Assembly: GCA_964545345.1 (NCBI GenBank)
Contig: CAZJFE010000010.1
Span: forward strand, 1-26,276
DNA: 26,276 nucleotides
Source of the DNA: JAUSKF01 sp964545345
GTDB lineage: Bacteria; Patescibacteriota; Minisyncoccia; UBA6257; WO2-44-18
Direction: 5' to 3'
Shown here: positions 5,140 to 13,390 of the stretch, piece by piece
How positions within the stretch are numbered: position 1 is the first letter of the stretch
How the letters are laid out: each line of letters opens with the position of its first letter
Notes under the pieces: generated by a model
Databases searched by the model: none
Told to the model about the DNA's origin: nothing
The model's input: the letters and a program-made list of their open reading frames with translations, nothing else
Made by a program: the position numbers and the translations under genes

Positions 5140-7314
5140 CTATTCCAACTTCAGCGACAGAACCCGCGAGGTGCCGTCATCCCCCATCGTGACGCCATAC
5201 ATCACGCTAGCCGCTTCCATCGTGGCCCGGTTATGAGTTACCAATAAAAATTGGCTCTTTTTAGAAAAATCTTTGATCAAATCAGAAAAACGGCGGGCAT
5301 TGCGCTCGTCTAGCGGCGCGTCCACCTCGTCTAACACCAAGAATGGCGGCGGGCTGACGGAAATCAACGCGAACAAAGCCGCGATGGAAACCAAGCTCTT
5401 TTCACCACCGGAAAGCATCTCCAGACCGCTAATTTTTTTGCGGGGAATATTAATCGTCACCTCCAACCCACCATGGTCTACCTTGTGATCTTCATCCTCA
5501 TCCCCCAAAGAATCTTCCCCTTCATCGGAGGCGTTCTCCATATTCACCTCATCCTCCGGCAAAACCTGCTTCGGCTCTTCTTTCACTAATTTCAAAGACG
5601 CCTTACCGCCGCCAAACATCACTTTAAAATACTTATCAAATTCATCGTTAATGGAACCCAGCGCGCTGGTAAACTCGTTATGGATTTTCTCATCCAAATT
5701 CTCAATCAAAGTCTTCAAATCATCAGAGGCCTTATCCAAATCCTCCATTTGTCCGGAAAGAAAATTATACCGAGCTTCGGTATCCTGAGCTTCTTTAACC
5801 AAGGCCGGATCCAAATCTCCAATTCCCGCCAACTCCGCCCGCAATTTGAACATCTTCTTTTCTAACTCCGCCAAATCCTCGCCGCCGGTTAATTCCCGGG
5901 CGGAAAAATCGCTCAACTTTCTACTGGCCTGCATCGCCAAATTATGAAGCTCCTGACGGCGGATATTTACCCGCTCTTTATCAAAAAGCAGACGGTTTTT
6001 CTCATTTTCCAGCTTTTGGATTTCGTCCTTTTTCGCTTCAACCAACTCAAAGGCCTTTTTAAAAACCGCGTTGAAGCCCCGTAAATCCTCGGCAAGTTTA
6101 TCTTCCAGCCCGGTCAACTGACTAAGCTCCGAATCAACCGCCGCCAGATCGGCAAATAATTTTTCTTTGGATTTTTCCAGCTCTTTCACCTTTCCATCGC
6201 GATTATCCGCCCCAACAGACAGCACCCTCTCAATCCTATCCGAAAGCTCTCGTAAAATTGCCTTTAAACCGGCCAAATCATTCTCCGCCAGCGCTTCGCC
6301 GATTTTTTCCCGTGTTTCTTCCAACAACTTTACCGCTTCGGCGGCCTTCATTTCCGATTTCGGTTGATTCACCAAAAACTCCATCTGCGCCTCCAGGCGG
6401 CCAATGTCTTTTTGCAAAATAGATTTTTTGTTAAGAAAATCTTGTTGTTTCTTTTTAAAATCCTGAAAATGCTGATCCCCTTTCGGACCAGACTTCTCAA
6501 CCTTCCCCAGCTCTGCCTGTAGTCCTTTAAGTTCTTGTCGTTTGTCGTTAATTTCTTTATCCAAAGTAGCTAGCTGCGGCTCCAAGTCTTTCAAATCTTT
6601 TTCAATATCAAACAGACGGCCGCCGAAATACCGCCCTTCCAGCTCACGTAATTCTTTTTCCACATCCGCCTGTTTTTCCCACTTGGCGGCCTGACGTCGC
6701 AACAACCGCAAATGTGGCGTCAGCTCATCAATCATCGCTTTCACTTTTTCCAAATTAAATTTAGTGCTGATCAATTTCCGCTCGGCCTCATGCTTCTTCA
6801 ATTGATACTGCCGCAACCCAAGCACCTCCTCCACCATCGCCCGCCGCTCTTTTGGAGTCGCGCGCACAAAAATATCGCTGTTCCCTTGGTTGACGATAGT
6901 CAGGCCACGGGTACCCAATCTGGCTTTGGCAAAAAAATCCACTAGGTCTTTCAGACGCACCGGCGCTTCATTTAAAAAATATTCGGAAGTGCCATCCCGG
7001 GTTACTTTGCGCGATACGGAAACCTCTGAGTAATCCACCGGGAAAAAGTGATCGCTGTTATCAAAAATCATCGTCGCCTGCGCCAAACCCATCCGAGGGC
7101 GTTGCGGTGTGCCGGCAAAAATTAAATCCTCCGCTTTCGCGCCGCGGATATTCTTCGCATCCCGCTCGCCAAGCAACCAGCGAATCGCGTCAATTACGTT
7201 GGATTTACCGGACCCGTTCGGCCCGACAATGGCGGTAATTCCAACGGGAAAATCCAAAACCGTCTTTTGAGCAAAAGACTTAAAACCAACTAATTCTAAC
7301 CGTTTGAGCTGCAC
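5140..7314 (-). CDS. smc: SMC-family chromosome partition ATPase, short form
   Basis: SMC ATPases form a ring that organises and segregates the chromosome. The product is 724 aa, against about 1,150-1,200 for typical bacterial SMC. Both head halves are present: Walker A GPNGSGKS at 31-38, ABC signature LSGGEK at 634-639, Walker B FLVLDEVD ending about 665, and a D-loop after it. Between them is heptad-rich coiled coil. The centre (about 320-380) holds only short helical sequence with no recognisable globular hinge and no zinc hook. A very acidic insert (about 590-615, DEGEDSLGDEDEDH) precedes the signature. The start is GTG, with TAAAAT six bases upstream. The small membrane protein gene follows 7 nt later. 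Confidence 0.9.
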   Translation of the reverse strand: MQLKRLELVGFKSFAQKTVLDFPVGITAIVGPNGSGKSNVIDAIRWLLGERDAKNIRGAKAEDLIFAGTPQRPRMGLAQATMIFDNSDHFFPVDYSEVSVSRKVTRDGTSEYFLNEAPVRLKDLVDFFAKARLGTRGLTIVNQGNSDIFVRATPKERRAMVEEVLGLRQYQLKKHEAERKLISTKFNLEKVKAMIDELTPHLRLLRRQAAKWEKQADVEKELRELEGRYFGGRLFDIEKDLKDLEPQLATLDKEINDKRQELKGLQAELGKVEKSGPKGDQHFQDFKKKQQDFLNKKSILQKDIGRLEAQMEFLVNQPKSEMKAAEAVKLLEETREKIGEALAENDLAGLKAILRELSDRIERVLSVGADNRDGKVKELEKSKEKLFADLAAVDSELSQLTGLEDKLAEDLRGFNAVFKKAFELVEAKKDEIQKLENEKNRLLFDKERVNIRRQELHNLAMQASRKLSDFSARELTGGEDLAELEKKMFKLRAELAGIGDLDPALVKEAQDTEARYNFLSGQMEDLDKASDDLKTLIENLDEKIHNEFTSALGSINDEFDKYFKVMFGGGKASLKLVKEEPKQVLPEDEVNMENASDEGEDSLGDEDEDHKVDHGGLEVTINIPRKKISGLEMLSGGEKSLVSIAALFALISVSPPPFLVLDEVDAPLDERNARRFSDLIKDFSKKSQFLLVTHNRATMEAASVMYGVTMGDDGTSRVLSLKLE

Positions 7315-7320
7315 CTTATC

Positions 7321-7326
7321 ATTTTA
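7321..7326 (-). promoter_or_regulatory. Possible leaderless-type -10 of smc
   Basis: TAAAAT lies 6 nt before the GTG start. The -35 region is weak (TTTTCA at 18 nt), so this is tentative. Confidence 0.35.
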
Positions 7327-7349
7327 ACTGAAAATGACATCTAATGAAA

Positions 7350-7379
7350 ACTAAAAAGACCCGTAAAATTATACGGGTC
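7350..7379 (-). terminator. Terminator of the 7386-7931 gene
   Basis: GACCCGTA/TACGGGTC stem (7358-7365 with 7372-7379) followed on the minus strand by TTTTTAGTTTT. Confidence 0.88.
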
Positions 7380-7385
7380 GGTGAC

Positions 7386-7931
7386 CTACTTTACAGAAAC
7401 AAGAACTTGCGCCCAAGGCATGTATAGTCCGGCTGGGTCACCAAATGATAAATGTAAATTACCTCTCCATCCCGAAATCGCAGCTACTACCCCTCGATGA
7501 AAAGAAAGAATCGGACTGAAACTGCATACTTTCTGGAACAAAATACCAACCGTTAACAGCTCCTTAAGATTCGAGACCCGAATACCCAATGCTTGCATTT
7601 TCTCTAATATATTAAGTGCCCTCAACTCATCTTCTGGTAATCCTAATTCTGACAGGGGCATAGTGTGAAACTTCCAACCATCCTCTTCCACGAGATCTTC
7701 TTCCGCAAAAGCATAGTCTGGCGGTTTATTGCATTGGTAGATCGAAGGGCCAGACCAACCATCGTCCCGATATGAACCCTTCTTGATGAGATTCGCAACT
7801 GAAACATTATTTTCAAACTTACCCCTCATGAGAAAATCCCCGATTTGTAGCCGCAAAGGCCTAAACACCTCGATCGTCTCTTTATCGGTCTCAATTTGAT
7901 CTGTAAGATCATTATTATTCTCAGTACCCAT
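7386..7931 (-). CDS. Stand-alone variable-module (C-type-lectin-like) protein
   Basis: The 181-aa product has no function I can name, but it shares its layout with the 174-aa protein at 16875-17399 and the last ~130 residues of the DGR target at 19105-20916. Shared landmarks are SVANLIKKGSY (others SLADMIKRGRY and SMEEMVAGGKY), then GIRVSNLKELLTVG (others ARLSNIWELLAFG and LRPAKIEELLAIG), then a C-terminal part with scattered Trp and Gly ending LVSVK. The C-terminus has diverged and lacks the YRFAAVR ending. It has no adenine-rich sister repeat, so it is not an evident DGR target. GGGAG about 8 nt upstream supports the ATG. There is no signal peptide. Confidence 0.7.
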   Translation of the reverse strand: MGTENNNDLTDQIETDKETIEVFRPLRLQIGDFLMRGKFENNVSVANLIKKGSYRDDGWSGPSIYQCNKPPDYAFAEEDLVEEDGWKFHTMPLSELGLPEDELRALNILEKMQALGIRVSNLKELLTVGILFQKVCSFSPILSFHRGVVAAISGWRGNLHLSFGDPAGLYMPWAQVLVSVK

Positions 7932-7953
7932 TGACCGCTCCCTTAATTAAGAA

Positions 7954-7990
7954 CTGGCATTAGAATAAAGATAAATGCTTAGATTTGCAA
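7954..7990 (-). promoter_or_regulatory. Promoter with TGCCAG motif
   Basis: TTGCAA (7985-7990), 17-nt spacer, TATTCT (7962-7967), then AATGCCAG. The TGCCAG hexamer (7954-7959) sits at the transcript start, as it does at 17425 and 17815. Confidence 0.65.
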
Positions 7991-7992
7991 AC

Positions 7993-8019
7993 AAAAAAAA
8001 CATCCCTTACGGGATGTTT
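7993..8019 (-). terminator. ftsH terminator overlapping the stop codon
   Basis: Minus-strand stem ACATCCC-GTAA-GGGATGT with flanking A/T pairs, followed by a run of eight T. The TAA stop of ftsH is inside the GTAA loop. Confidence 0.9.
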
Positions 8020-9836
8020 TGGTTAACCTTATCAAATTCGTCCGCCGTCTGAATAATTTGGTCTATCTCATCAGACAGCAAAGTTTCTCTCTCAAGCAAG
8101 GCTCCGGCAATCATCTCCAGAGCCCGCTGATTCATCTTCAGCAGCTCATAAGCGTCCTCGTAAGATTGAGCGACTAGCTTACGAATAGCTTCATCAATTT
8201 TCTGCTTAGTGACTTCGGACCAATCACCGGATCTTCCAAATGACATTCCTAGAAAACCGGTGTTGACCGCTTCGTCTCCATAATGAATCAGACCGACTTC
8301 ATCACCACCCATTCCATATTCCTTGATCATTTTCTTTGCCGAGTCAGTGATCTGTCTGAAGTCACCCTGTGCTCCGCTGGACGCTTGCTTAAAGATCAGC
8401 ATTTCCGCGGCTCGGCCACCCATCATGACTTTCATCTGACCTCTAAAATACGGCTCAGAGGGCAAAGTTTTATCTTCTTCGGGCATCATCCAGGTCACAC
8501 CACCCGCAAAACCGCGCGGAATGATTGTTACCTTACGAACCGAATCCGCCCCGGGAGTCTTCTTTGCGACAAGGGTATGTCCTGCTTCATGAAAAGCGAC
8601 TACCTTCTTCTCAAACGGCGAAATAACTCGCTTACGAGCCTCGCCCAGTACCGATTTATCAACACCTTCGTTGATGTCTTCGCGAGTAATCATTAGATGC
8701 TTTCTCTCCAGAGCGATCAGCGCCGCGGCATTCATCACGTTTTCCAAATCGGCGCCGGTCATTCCGGGGGTGCCTTTAGCGATTTCCCGCAAATCAACGT
8801 CAGGACCAAGCGGCTTGCCGCGGGAATGAACTTTCAAAATCGCTTCGCGACCAACAACGTCCGGTGGCGGAACCAAAATTTTCAGATCAAACCGCCCGGG
8901 CCGCATTACCGCGGAATCCATCAACTCCGGACGATTAGTAGCTCCCATGAGCACCACCGCTTCGTTTGACTTAAATCCATCCATTTCTTTCAGGAGCTGG
9001 TTCAAAGTCTGCTCCCGCTCCGGATGGTCGGTTCCCCGCTGACGACACAGGCCGTCAATCTCATCAATAAAGATGATGCAGGGGGCGGTTTCCCGAGCCT
9101 TCTTAAAGATGTCACGGACGCGACTTGCGCCAACGCCGACAAACATCTCCACGAACTCGGAACCGCACATATCATAGAAGGGAACGCCGGCTTCCCGGGC
9201 GGTGGCTTTCGCGAACATAGTCTTACCGGTTCCGGGGGCGCCAACCAATAGCACTCCCCGAGCCGCCCGCGCTCCCATCGATCGATATTTTTCCGGATCT
9301 TTCAAGAAATCTACCACCTGCTTCAATTCTTTCTTCACTTCTTCGCAACCGGCCACGTCATCCCAAGTAACATCGGGGATGTAACCGGTCGGTTTGTTGT
9401 TCCCACCCTGCCGACTACCCATCCACCAAAGCAAAATGATGATTGGCAGACCAAACATCAGCGCGTAGAACAAAAGCTGAAGGAGAATCGCCCAAATGCT
9501 TGGGCCGACAGAATTAGCGGTTACTTTAATCCCCTTCTCCAACGCCTTTGCTTCCAACTTATTGCGATCGGCAACTTGCGTGCTAAATGGGACGCCGTCC
9601 TTGAATTTCCCGCTGACCAATCCTTGGACCGGATCAACGTTCAATTCCGAAATGGCGCCCTTATCCATCTCAGCGTACAACTCATCAATGGAAATCTTCT
9701 TCTCCGCGGGACCCCGCGAAAAAAATTTTCCAAAAAAAGTAAATAGCGCGAAGCCCAGAAGAACAAAGATTAGAAAACGAAACAATCTCGGAAAACCGGG
9801 CGGCCTTTTTTTAGCCCTATCCTTAGGACCACTCAT
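8007..9836 (-). CDS. ftsH: ATP-dependent zinc metalloprotease FtsH
   Basis: Membrane-anchored AAA+ protease that extracts and degrades membrane and regulatory proteins. The 609-aa product has a first transmembrane segment near 18-40, a periplasmic domain, and a second near 110-132. The AAA module has Walker A GAPGTGKT near 200, Walker B IIFIDEID, and the second region of homology with NRPELMDSAVMRPGRFD. The zinc site HEAGH is near 415, and the third ligand is probably the Asp in QGDFRQITDSA. Length is typical. The ATG at 9836 is used; a TTG two codons earlier is also open. The gene follows rnc on the same strand, and its last codons form the 5' arm of its own terminator. Confidence 0.97.
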   Translation of the reverse strand: MSGPKDRAKKRPPGFPRLFRFLIFVLLGFALFTFFGKFFSRGPAEKKISIDELYAEMDKGAISELNVDPVQGLVSGKFKDGVPFSTQVADRNKLEAKALEKGIKVTANSVGPSIWAILLQLLFYALMFGLPIIILLWWMGSRQGGNNKPTGYIPDVTWDDVAGCEEVKKELKQVVDFLKDPEKYRSMGARAARGVLLVGAPGTGKTMFAKATAREAGVPFYDMCGSEFVEMFVGVGASRVRDIFKKARETAPCIIFIDEIDGLCRQRGTDHPEREQTLNQLLKEMDGFKSNEAVVLMGATNRPELMDSAVMRPGRFDLKILVPPPDVVGREAILKVHSRGKPLGPDVDLREIAKGTPGMTGADLENVMNAAALIALERKHLMITREDINEGVDKSVLGEARKRVISPFEKKVVAFHEAGHTLVAKKTPGADSVRKVTIIPRGFAGGVTWMMPEEDKTLPSEPYFRGQMKVMMGGRAAEMLIFKQASSGAQGDFRQITDSAKKMIKEYGMGGDEVGLIHYGDEAVNTGFLGMSFGRSGDWSEVTKQKIDEAIRKLVAQSYEDAYELLKMNQRALEMIAGALLERETLLSDEIDQIIQTADEFDKVNQNIP

Positions 9837-9863
9837 TTTCAAAGATCCAAAAAAGCTGTGCTT

Positions 9864-9892
9864 ATTTAAACACTTATACAGTCGGTCTACAA
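9864..9892 (-). promoter_or_regulatory. Possible promoter of ftsH
   Basis: TTGTAG (9887-9892), 17-nt spacer, TTAAAT (9864-9869) at the rnc stop. It could give ftsH its own start within the rpmF-nusB-rnc-ftsH run. Confidence 0.4.
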
Positions 9893-10573
9893 GGAGGTTA
9901 ACGCCTCCCGCGCCGCTTCCGCTTCCGCTTCCTGCTTAGAGTGTCCGCTACCCTTAGCGATTAGTTTTTCGCCAAAATAAACTCCGACAACAAAAACTTT
10001 GGCATGATCCGGTCCGGTCTCGGACATTACCTGATAACTCGGAGTAATTTTCATTTTTTCCTGGGCTTTCTCCTGTAACGTGCTCTTAGGATCTTTATAT
10101 GACCCGCTCTTTAAAACCTCATCCAGATGATCAATCACAAAATTGACCACAAATTTTTTCGCGGAGTCGTAACCGGAATCCAAATAAATGGCTCCGATTA
10201 ACGCCTCCATCGCGTTGGCCAAAATAACTTCGCGAGCTTTGCCTGCGTCCTTCGCTTCCCCCTTGGAAAGCAGAACAAATTTATCCAGTCCGATTTCCAC
10301 GGCTACTCGCGCCATCATGATGTAATTTACTAAAGCGGCTCGGTAGCTAGTGAGCGCGCCTTCCTTGTGATCCGGAAAACGCTTGAACAGTTCTTCGGTG
10401 GTGGTCAATTCCAAAACCGCGTCGCCAAGAAATTCCAGCCGCTCGTTGTCGGGCAATTTCCAATCCGGGTTTTCGTTCAAATAGGAACGATGAGTAAGGG
10501 CTTCTTTTAATAAGTCCTTCTCCTTAAATGAATATTCAATTTTCTTTTCTAAAGAAATAAGCGCTGTAGCCAT
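9887..10573 (-). CDS. rnc: Ribonuclease III
   Basis: Double-strand-specific endonuclease that processes rRNA precursors and structured mRNAs. The 228-aa product has the catalytic signature NERLEFLGDAVLE (43-55) with the acidic Glu and Asp residues, a second acidic cluster in MEALIGAIYLDSG, and a C-terminal double-stranded RNA-binding domain from DPKSTLQEKAQ to KQEAEAEAAREAL. Length is normal. It lies between nusB and ftsH on the same strand. There is no Shine-Dalgarno sequence; the preceding gap carries a short tandem-repeat tract. Confidence 0.97.
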   Translation of the reverse strand: MATALISLEKKIEYSFKEKDLLKEALTHRSYLNENPDWKLPDNERLEFLGDAVLELTTTEELFKRFPDHKEGALTSYRAALVNYIMMARVAVEIGLDKFVLLSKGEAKDAGKAREVILANAMEALIGAIYLDSGYDSAKKFVVNFVIDHLDEVLKSGSYKDPKSTLQEKAQEKMKITPSYQVMSETGPDHAKVFVVGVYFGEKLIAKGSGHSKQEAEAEAAREALTSL

Positions 10574-10576
10574 TGG

Positions 10577-10636
10577 TAAGACACTAGAAACTAATCACTA
10601 GAAACTAGAGCCCTCCCTAGTGCCCAGTGACCAGTA
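10577..10636. repeat. Intergenic direct-repeat tract
   Basis: CACTAGAAACTA recurs twice within 20 nt and is followed by CCCTAGTG, CCCAGTGACC and CCAGTATCCAGT. These are short, imperfect direct and inverted copies filling the nusB-rnc gap. Nothing else is visible there. Confidence 0.55.
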
Positions 10637-10641
10637 TCCAG

Positions 10642-11100
10642 TTATTGATGTTTTGGTTCTTCTTTCGGCGCTTCGCCCTTTTCCGCCTGCATTTCTTTGT
10701 AAATGGTGCCGAGCACGCCGTTGATAAATTTTCCGGAATTCGGACCGCCGTAATTTTTAGCTATTTCAATCGCTTCGTTAATGGCAACTTTCGGGGGAAC
10801 TTCCTCCGGATCGGCGTGCAGTAACTCATAGAGACCGATGCGGAGCGCGTTGCGGTCAATGACGGCGATCTGGGCCACTGGCCAGTCCGGAGCGGCTTTA
10901 GTGATGATAGCATCTAACTCTTCCAGATGATCAATCACCCCTTTCATGATCCGCCAGGCAAAATCCGGCTCATCAATACCGGGTGCGAATTCGGCAAGGT
11001 TTCTCTCCAAAATCTTCTCCAACCCCTCTTTCTTGCCGTAAAAATCCCACTCGTAGAGAGATTGCAGAACAACCGATCTTGCTAATTGTCGAGTTGCCAT
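10642..11100 (-). CDS. nusB: Transcription antitermination factor NusB
   Basis: All-helical protein that, with NusE (S10), binds boxA RNA and supports rRNA antitermination. The 152-aa product begins MATRQLARSVVLQSLYEWDF, a typical NusB N-terminus, and ends with the family block NEAIEIAKNYGGPNSGKFINGVLGTI. A short charged tail (EKGEAPKEEPKHQ) follows. Length is normal. It is the second gene of the rpmF-nusB-rnc-ftsH run, 62 nt downstream of rpmF, and has no clear Shine-Dalgarno sequence. Confidence 0.95.
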   Translation of the reverse strand: MATRQLARSVVLQSLYEWDFYGKKEGLEKILERNLAEFAPGIDEPDFAWRIMKGVIDHLEELDAIITKAAPDWPVAQIAVIDRNALRIGLYELLHADPEEVPPKVAINEAIEIAKNYGGPNSGKFINGVLGTIYKEMQAEKGEAPKEEPKHQ

Positions 11101-11117
11101 ACTTTCAGTTTGTAATT

Positions 11118-11172
11118 TTCAAGCTTTCCATTTTCTACTTTCTACTTACTACTTTCTGCTTTCTATTTCTTC
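11118..11172. repeat. Pyrimidine-rich simple repeat before nusB
   Basis: Imperfect repeats of TTTCTACT / TTTCTGCT on the plus strand fill most of the rpmF-nusB gap and run into the last codons of rpmF. Confidence 0.55.
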
Positions 11173-11324
11173 TCGTAAACTCCGCACTGCGGACAGGCTT
11201 TGTGCGGCAACATCGGACCCTGACAATTCTTGCAGGCGAAAATCATGTGTTTTTTTAAAGCCAAATGCGACCGGCGACGGCCTACTTTGGATTTAGAATG
11301 ATGTTTTACTGGTACGCCACCCAT
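11163..11324 (-). CDS. rpmF: Ribosomal protein bL32
   Basis: Small zinc-ribbon protein of the 50S subunit. The 53-aa product begins MGGVPVKHHSKSKVGRRRSH, matching the bL32 N-terminus (VPKRKTSKSRRDKRRTH in other bacteria), and has two Cys pairs, CKNC (31-34) and CPQC (44-47), for one zinc ion. Length is normal. It heads the nusB-rnc-ftsH run and has a good promoter at 11339-11368. TATAAA also lies three bases before the ATG. Confidence 0.95.
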   Translation of the reverse strand: MGGVPVKHHSKSKVGRRRSHLALKKHMIFACKNCQGPMLPHKACPQCGVYEKK

Positions 11325-11338
11325 AGTTTTATAGATTC

Positions 11339-11368
11339 AATTTACAATAAATAGCCCGAAAAAGTCAA
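11339..11368 (-). promoter_or_regulatory. Promoter of rpmF-nusB-rnc
   Basis: TTGACT (11363-11368), 18-nt spacer, TAAATT (11339-11344), 14 nt before the rpmF ATG. The leader would be only about 8 nt. Confidence 0.65.
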
Positions 11369-11387
11369 CTGATTTAAGACAATCGTC

Positions 11388-12125
11388 CTATCGGTCTCCT
11401 TTGATAATCGCCAACATATCCCGCGCGGAAGACTCCCCAATTGTGCCTTCAAAAAATTTCAAATTATCCAACTGACGCAAAAGCATTGCTACAAACAACA
11501 TAGATGTCACGAAGGCGGCTTTCAAAACCGCGCTTAGCAATAAGTATTGCGACGGAATTGTAACCGCGACAATCACCAAGAATATTGCGGCGAGGAAATA
11601 TATCAATATCCATTCCGATTTGGGCATCCTCTCCTCGCGCAACGCAACCATATTCTTTCTGACTAACTGCATTTCCCGCAATGCAACAAAAATTTGAGAA
11701 GTGGCGACACTGACAAGACCGGCCGGCTGACCAGCTTTCAGTGTTTCTTCAAGAAGTTGGTGCAAGGAAGTAATTGTCGTTGATTTATGAGTAAAATTAT
11801 AATCCCAAGATTTATTTACCAATATTGGCTCAAAATAACTCACGATAATTTCTCCGACTCTTTTTTGAACGTCACCTCCTAGGTGGCCGCTCACTCTATA
11901 AATCGCGGAAAGGTTACCGTCCATCTTGGATATCTGCTCCCTGATAGAGCTGTAGCGAGTCCCTTGGCGGGAGATAAAAAATCCACTAAAAATAGAAAAC
12001 AAGAATGTAGATATTGTTAGGAACAATTTATCAACTTGGTTGGTAAAAACTGGTGAAAAATAGAAAATCGAAAAGAGCACCACAAATAGCAAACAAATGA
12101 AATATGCCGTGACGTGTTTCCTCAT
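11388..12125 (-). CDS. Bestrophin-like (DUF4239-like) membrane protein
   Basis: The 245-aa product has two N-terminal transmembrane segments (about 8-25 and 32-52), a soluble helical middle, and two more near 172-190 and 198-215. The stretch after the second segment (GFFISRQGTRYSSIREQISKM followed by LSAIYR), with later LREERMPKSEW, resembles DUF4239 bestrophin-like proteins. That assignment is from memory of the pattern, and no function is established. The gene is monocistronic. A TTGCGC/TAAAAT promoter ends six bases before the ATG, so the mRNA should be leaderless. It is divergent from the protease gene. Confidence 0.65.
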   Translation of the reverse strand: MRKHVTAYFICLLFVVLFSIFYFSPVFTNQVDKLFLTISTFLFSIFSGFFISRQGTRYSSIREQISKMDGNLSAIYRVSGHLGGDVQKRVGEIIVSYFEPILVNKSWDYNFTHKSTTITSLHQLLEETLKAGQPAGLVSVATSQIFVALREMQLVRKNMVALREERMPKSEWILIYFLAAIFLVIVAVTIPSQYLLLSAVLKAAFVTSMLFVAMLLRQLDNLKFFEGTIGESSARDMLAIIKGDR

Positions 12126-12131
12126 ATGCCA

Positions 12132-12160
12132 ATTTTAAGTCAAGTGATATAGGAGCGCAA
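12132..12160 (-). promoter_or_regulatory. Leaderless-type promoter
   Basis: TTGCGC (12155-12160), 17-nt spacer, TAAAAT (12132-12137), then 6 nt to the ATG of the 11388-12125 gene. Confidence 0.68.
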
Positions 12161-12247
12161 TACACAAATAAATTGTGTTTGCATAGGGTTGCCAAAAGAG
12201 AAACCTTATGCAATATTCATTACAGTTTCTCGAAAAGGAATCGGGAT

Positions 12248-13228
12248 ATGAATGGAAGAAATGCCCTGATCGCCGGTAGTCTGGTTGCGCTTATGGTCAT
12301 CGTTGGCGTTTTCTCTTGGCAGAATCGGAAGTTCAGCAACAGCAACCTGGAACGCCTGGAAGCCGAAAAAGCTTTGCAGGAAAAAATTTCCATGTTGGAA
12401 AACTCTCAAACGGCTCTGAAGGAAGAAAATCTGCTCACGAAACAGGAAATTTCTCTTGTGAATCAGGCAGTCGGCCTCAGAATCACTGAACTCTGCGCTG
12501 GCGGTGACAATCTTTTTAAAAACGATAGACTTCTGCTGGAAGAGCTGGTGGATCTGAAAACAGAACTGGAAAGCTACCGGAATCGGATCCGTGATCTCTA
12601 CGCTAAAGCCGGCTACCTTTGCCACATTGAGGTGGATGGTCAGTCCGTAAGTAACGCCGCCCAGAAAATGAAGTGGTTCCTGTCCGGAGCGGTAATTCGT
12701 CCACAATCGGAAGGACCGTTTTATATTCTGACGGCCGGCCACTTGCACGACTCCAAGCGGACGATTACCAAAGTGACTGTCCAGTTTGATTTTGGAAAGT
12801 CGTCTCAGGAGGGCGAAGTTTGGGGATATGACAAGAACTACGACGTAATGCTTCTGAAATTCAAAGACCCAAATTTCGTTTACAGCGGTCCAATCGCCAC
12901 TTTCGGCGATATGGAATCCATGCCGGTCGGAACGGAAGTGATCGCGTTGGGTTCACCCAACCGAATCCCGTTCAACCTGACGGTCGGCTATATCGGCAAC
13001 AAGATTATGGATAGTCCGGCCACCCGCCAGCTGATCTTCCACGACGCGATGATCAACCCCGGAAACTCCGGCGGACCTCTTTTGAACAACAAAGGAGAAA
13101 TCGTCGGAATTAACGTGATGGTGAAGTTTGATCCTGTCAGCAATGCCTTCACCCCGATGCCGATCGCGGTTTCCATCAGAAGTATTATTCAAATCATCGG
13201 CGAACTTGAAAGAGGAAATAAGAACTAA
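12248..13228 (+). CDS. Membrane-anchored trypsin-like serine protease
   Basis: Probable extracytoplasmic protease of the trypsin/HtrA clan. The 326-aa product has one N-terminal transmembrane anchor (about 5-22) and a coiled coil (about 30-115). The protease domain carries the catalytic triad: His in LTAGHL near 165, Asp in YDKNYDVMLL near 198, and Ser in NPGNSGGPLL near 274. There is no PDZ domain, unlike DegP/DegS. The ATG at 12248 has AAGGA eight bases upstream; the frame is open further upstream but adds an implausible N-terminus. The stop overlaps the start of a 29-aa membrane peptide gene (TAATG), which suggests coupled translation. Confidence 0.85.
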   Translation: MNGRNALIAGSLVALMVIVGVFSWQNRKFSNSNLERLEAEKALQEKISMLENSQTALKEENLLTKQEISLVNQAVGLRITELCAGGDNLFKNDRLLLEELVDLKTELESYRNRIRDLYAKAGYLCHIEVDGQSVSNAAQKMKWFLSGAVIRPQSEGPFYILTAGHLHDSKRTITKVTVQFDFGKSSQEGEVWGYDKNYDVMLLKFKDPNFVYSGPIATFGDMESMPVGTEVIALGSPNRIPFNLTVGYIGNKIMDSPATRQLIFHDAMINPGNSGGPLLNNKGEIVGINVMVKFDPVSNAFTPMPIAVSIRSIIQIIGELERGNKN

Positions 13229-13317
13229 TGCAGCGCCGGGCAATATTGATCCGTCTGGCGATCGCAGGAATGTTGATCATGCTTCCACTGCTGATCCTGA
13301 CCTGCTGTTCAAAATAA
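13228..13317 (+). CDS. 29-residue membrane peptide, coupled to the protease
   Basis: The ATG shares its A with the protease stop (TAATG). The peptide is MQRRAILIRLAIAGMLIMLP followed by LLILTCCSK: a basic start, one hydrophobic helix, and two cysteines near the end. It could be a small transmembrane subunit or a poor lipoprotein signal, since the lipobox is not canonical. The overlap and the terminator directly after it support a real gene, but no homologue comes to mind. Confidence 0.5.
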   Translation: MQRRAILIRLAIAGMLIMLPLLILTCCSK

Positions 13318-13321
13318 ATTT

Positions 13322-13352
13322 ACTGCCCCAGATAAAACTGAGGCAGTTTTTA
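13322..13352 (+). terminator. Terminator of the protease operon
   Basis: ACTGCC-C-CAG / CTG-A-GGCAGT stem with loop ATAAAA and a TTTTTATT tail. The dnaE -35 box begins directly after it. Confidence 0.85.
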
Positions 13353-13381
13353 TTGCTTAAAAGTGTTTTCCAAATTAAAAT
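13353..13381 (+). promoter_or_regulatory. Near-leaderless promoter of dnaE
   Basis: TTGCTT (13353-13358), 17-nt spacer, TAAAAT (13376-13381), then 9 nt to the dnaE ATG. That leaves a leader of about 2-3 nt. Confidence 0.65.
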
Positions 13382-13390
13382 TAGTTCAAC

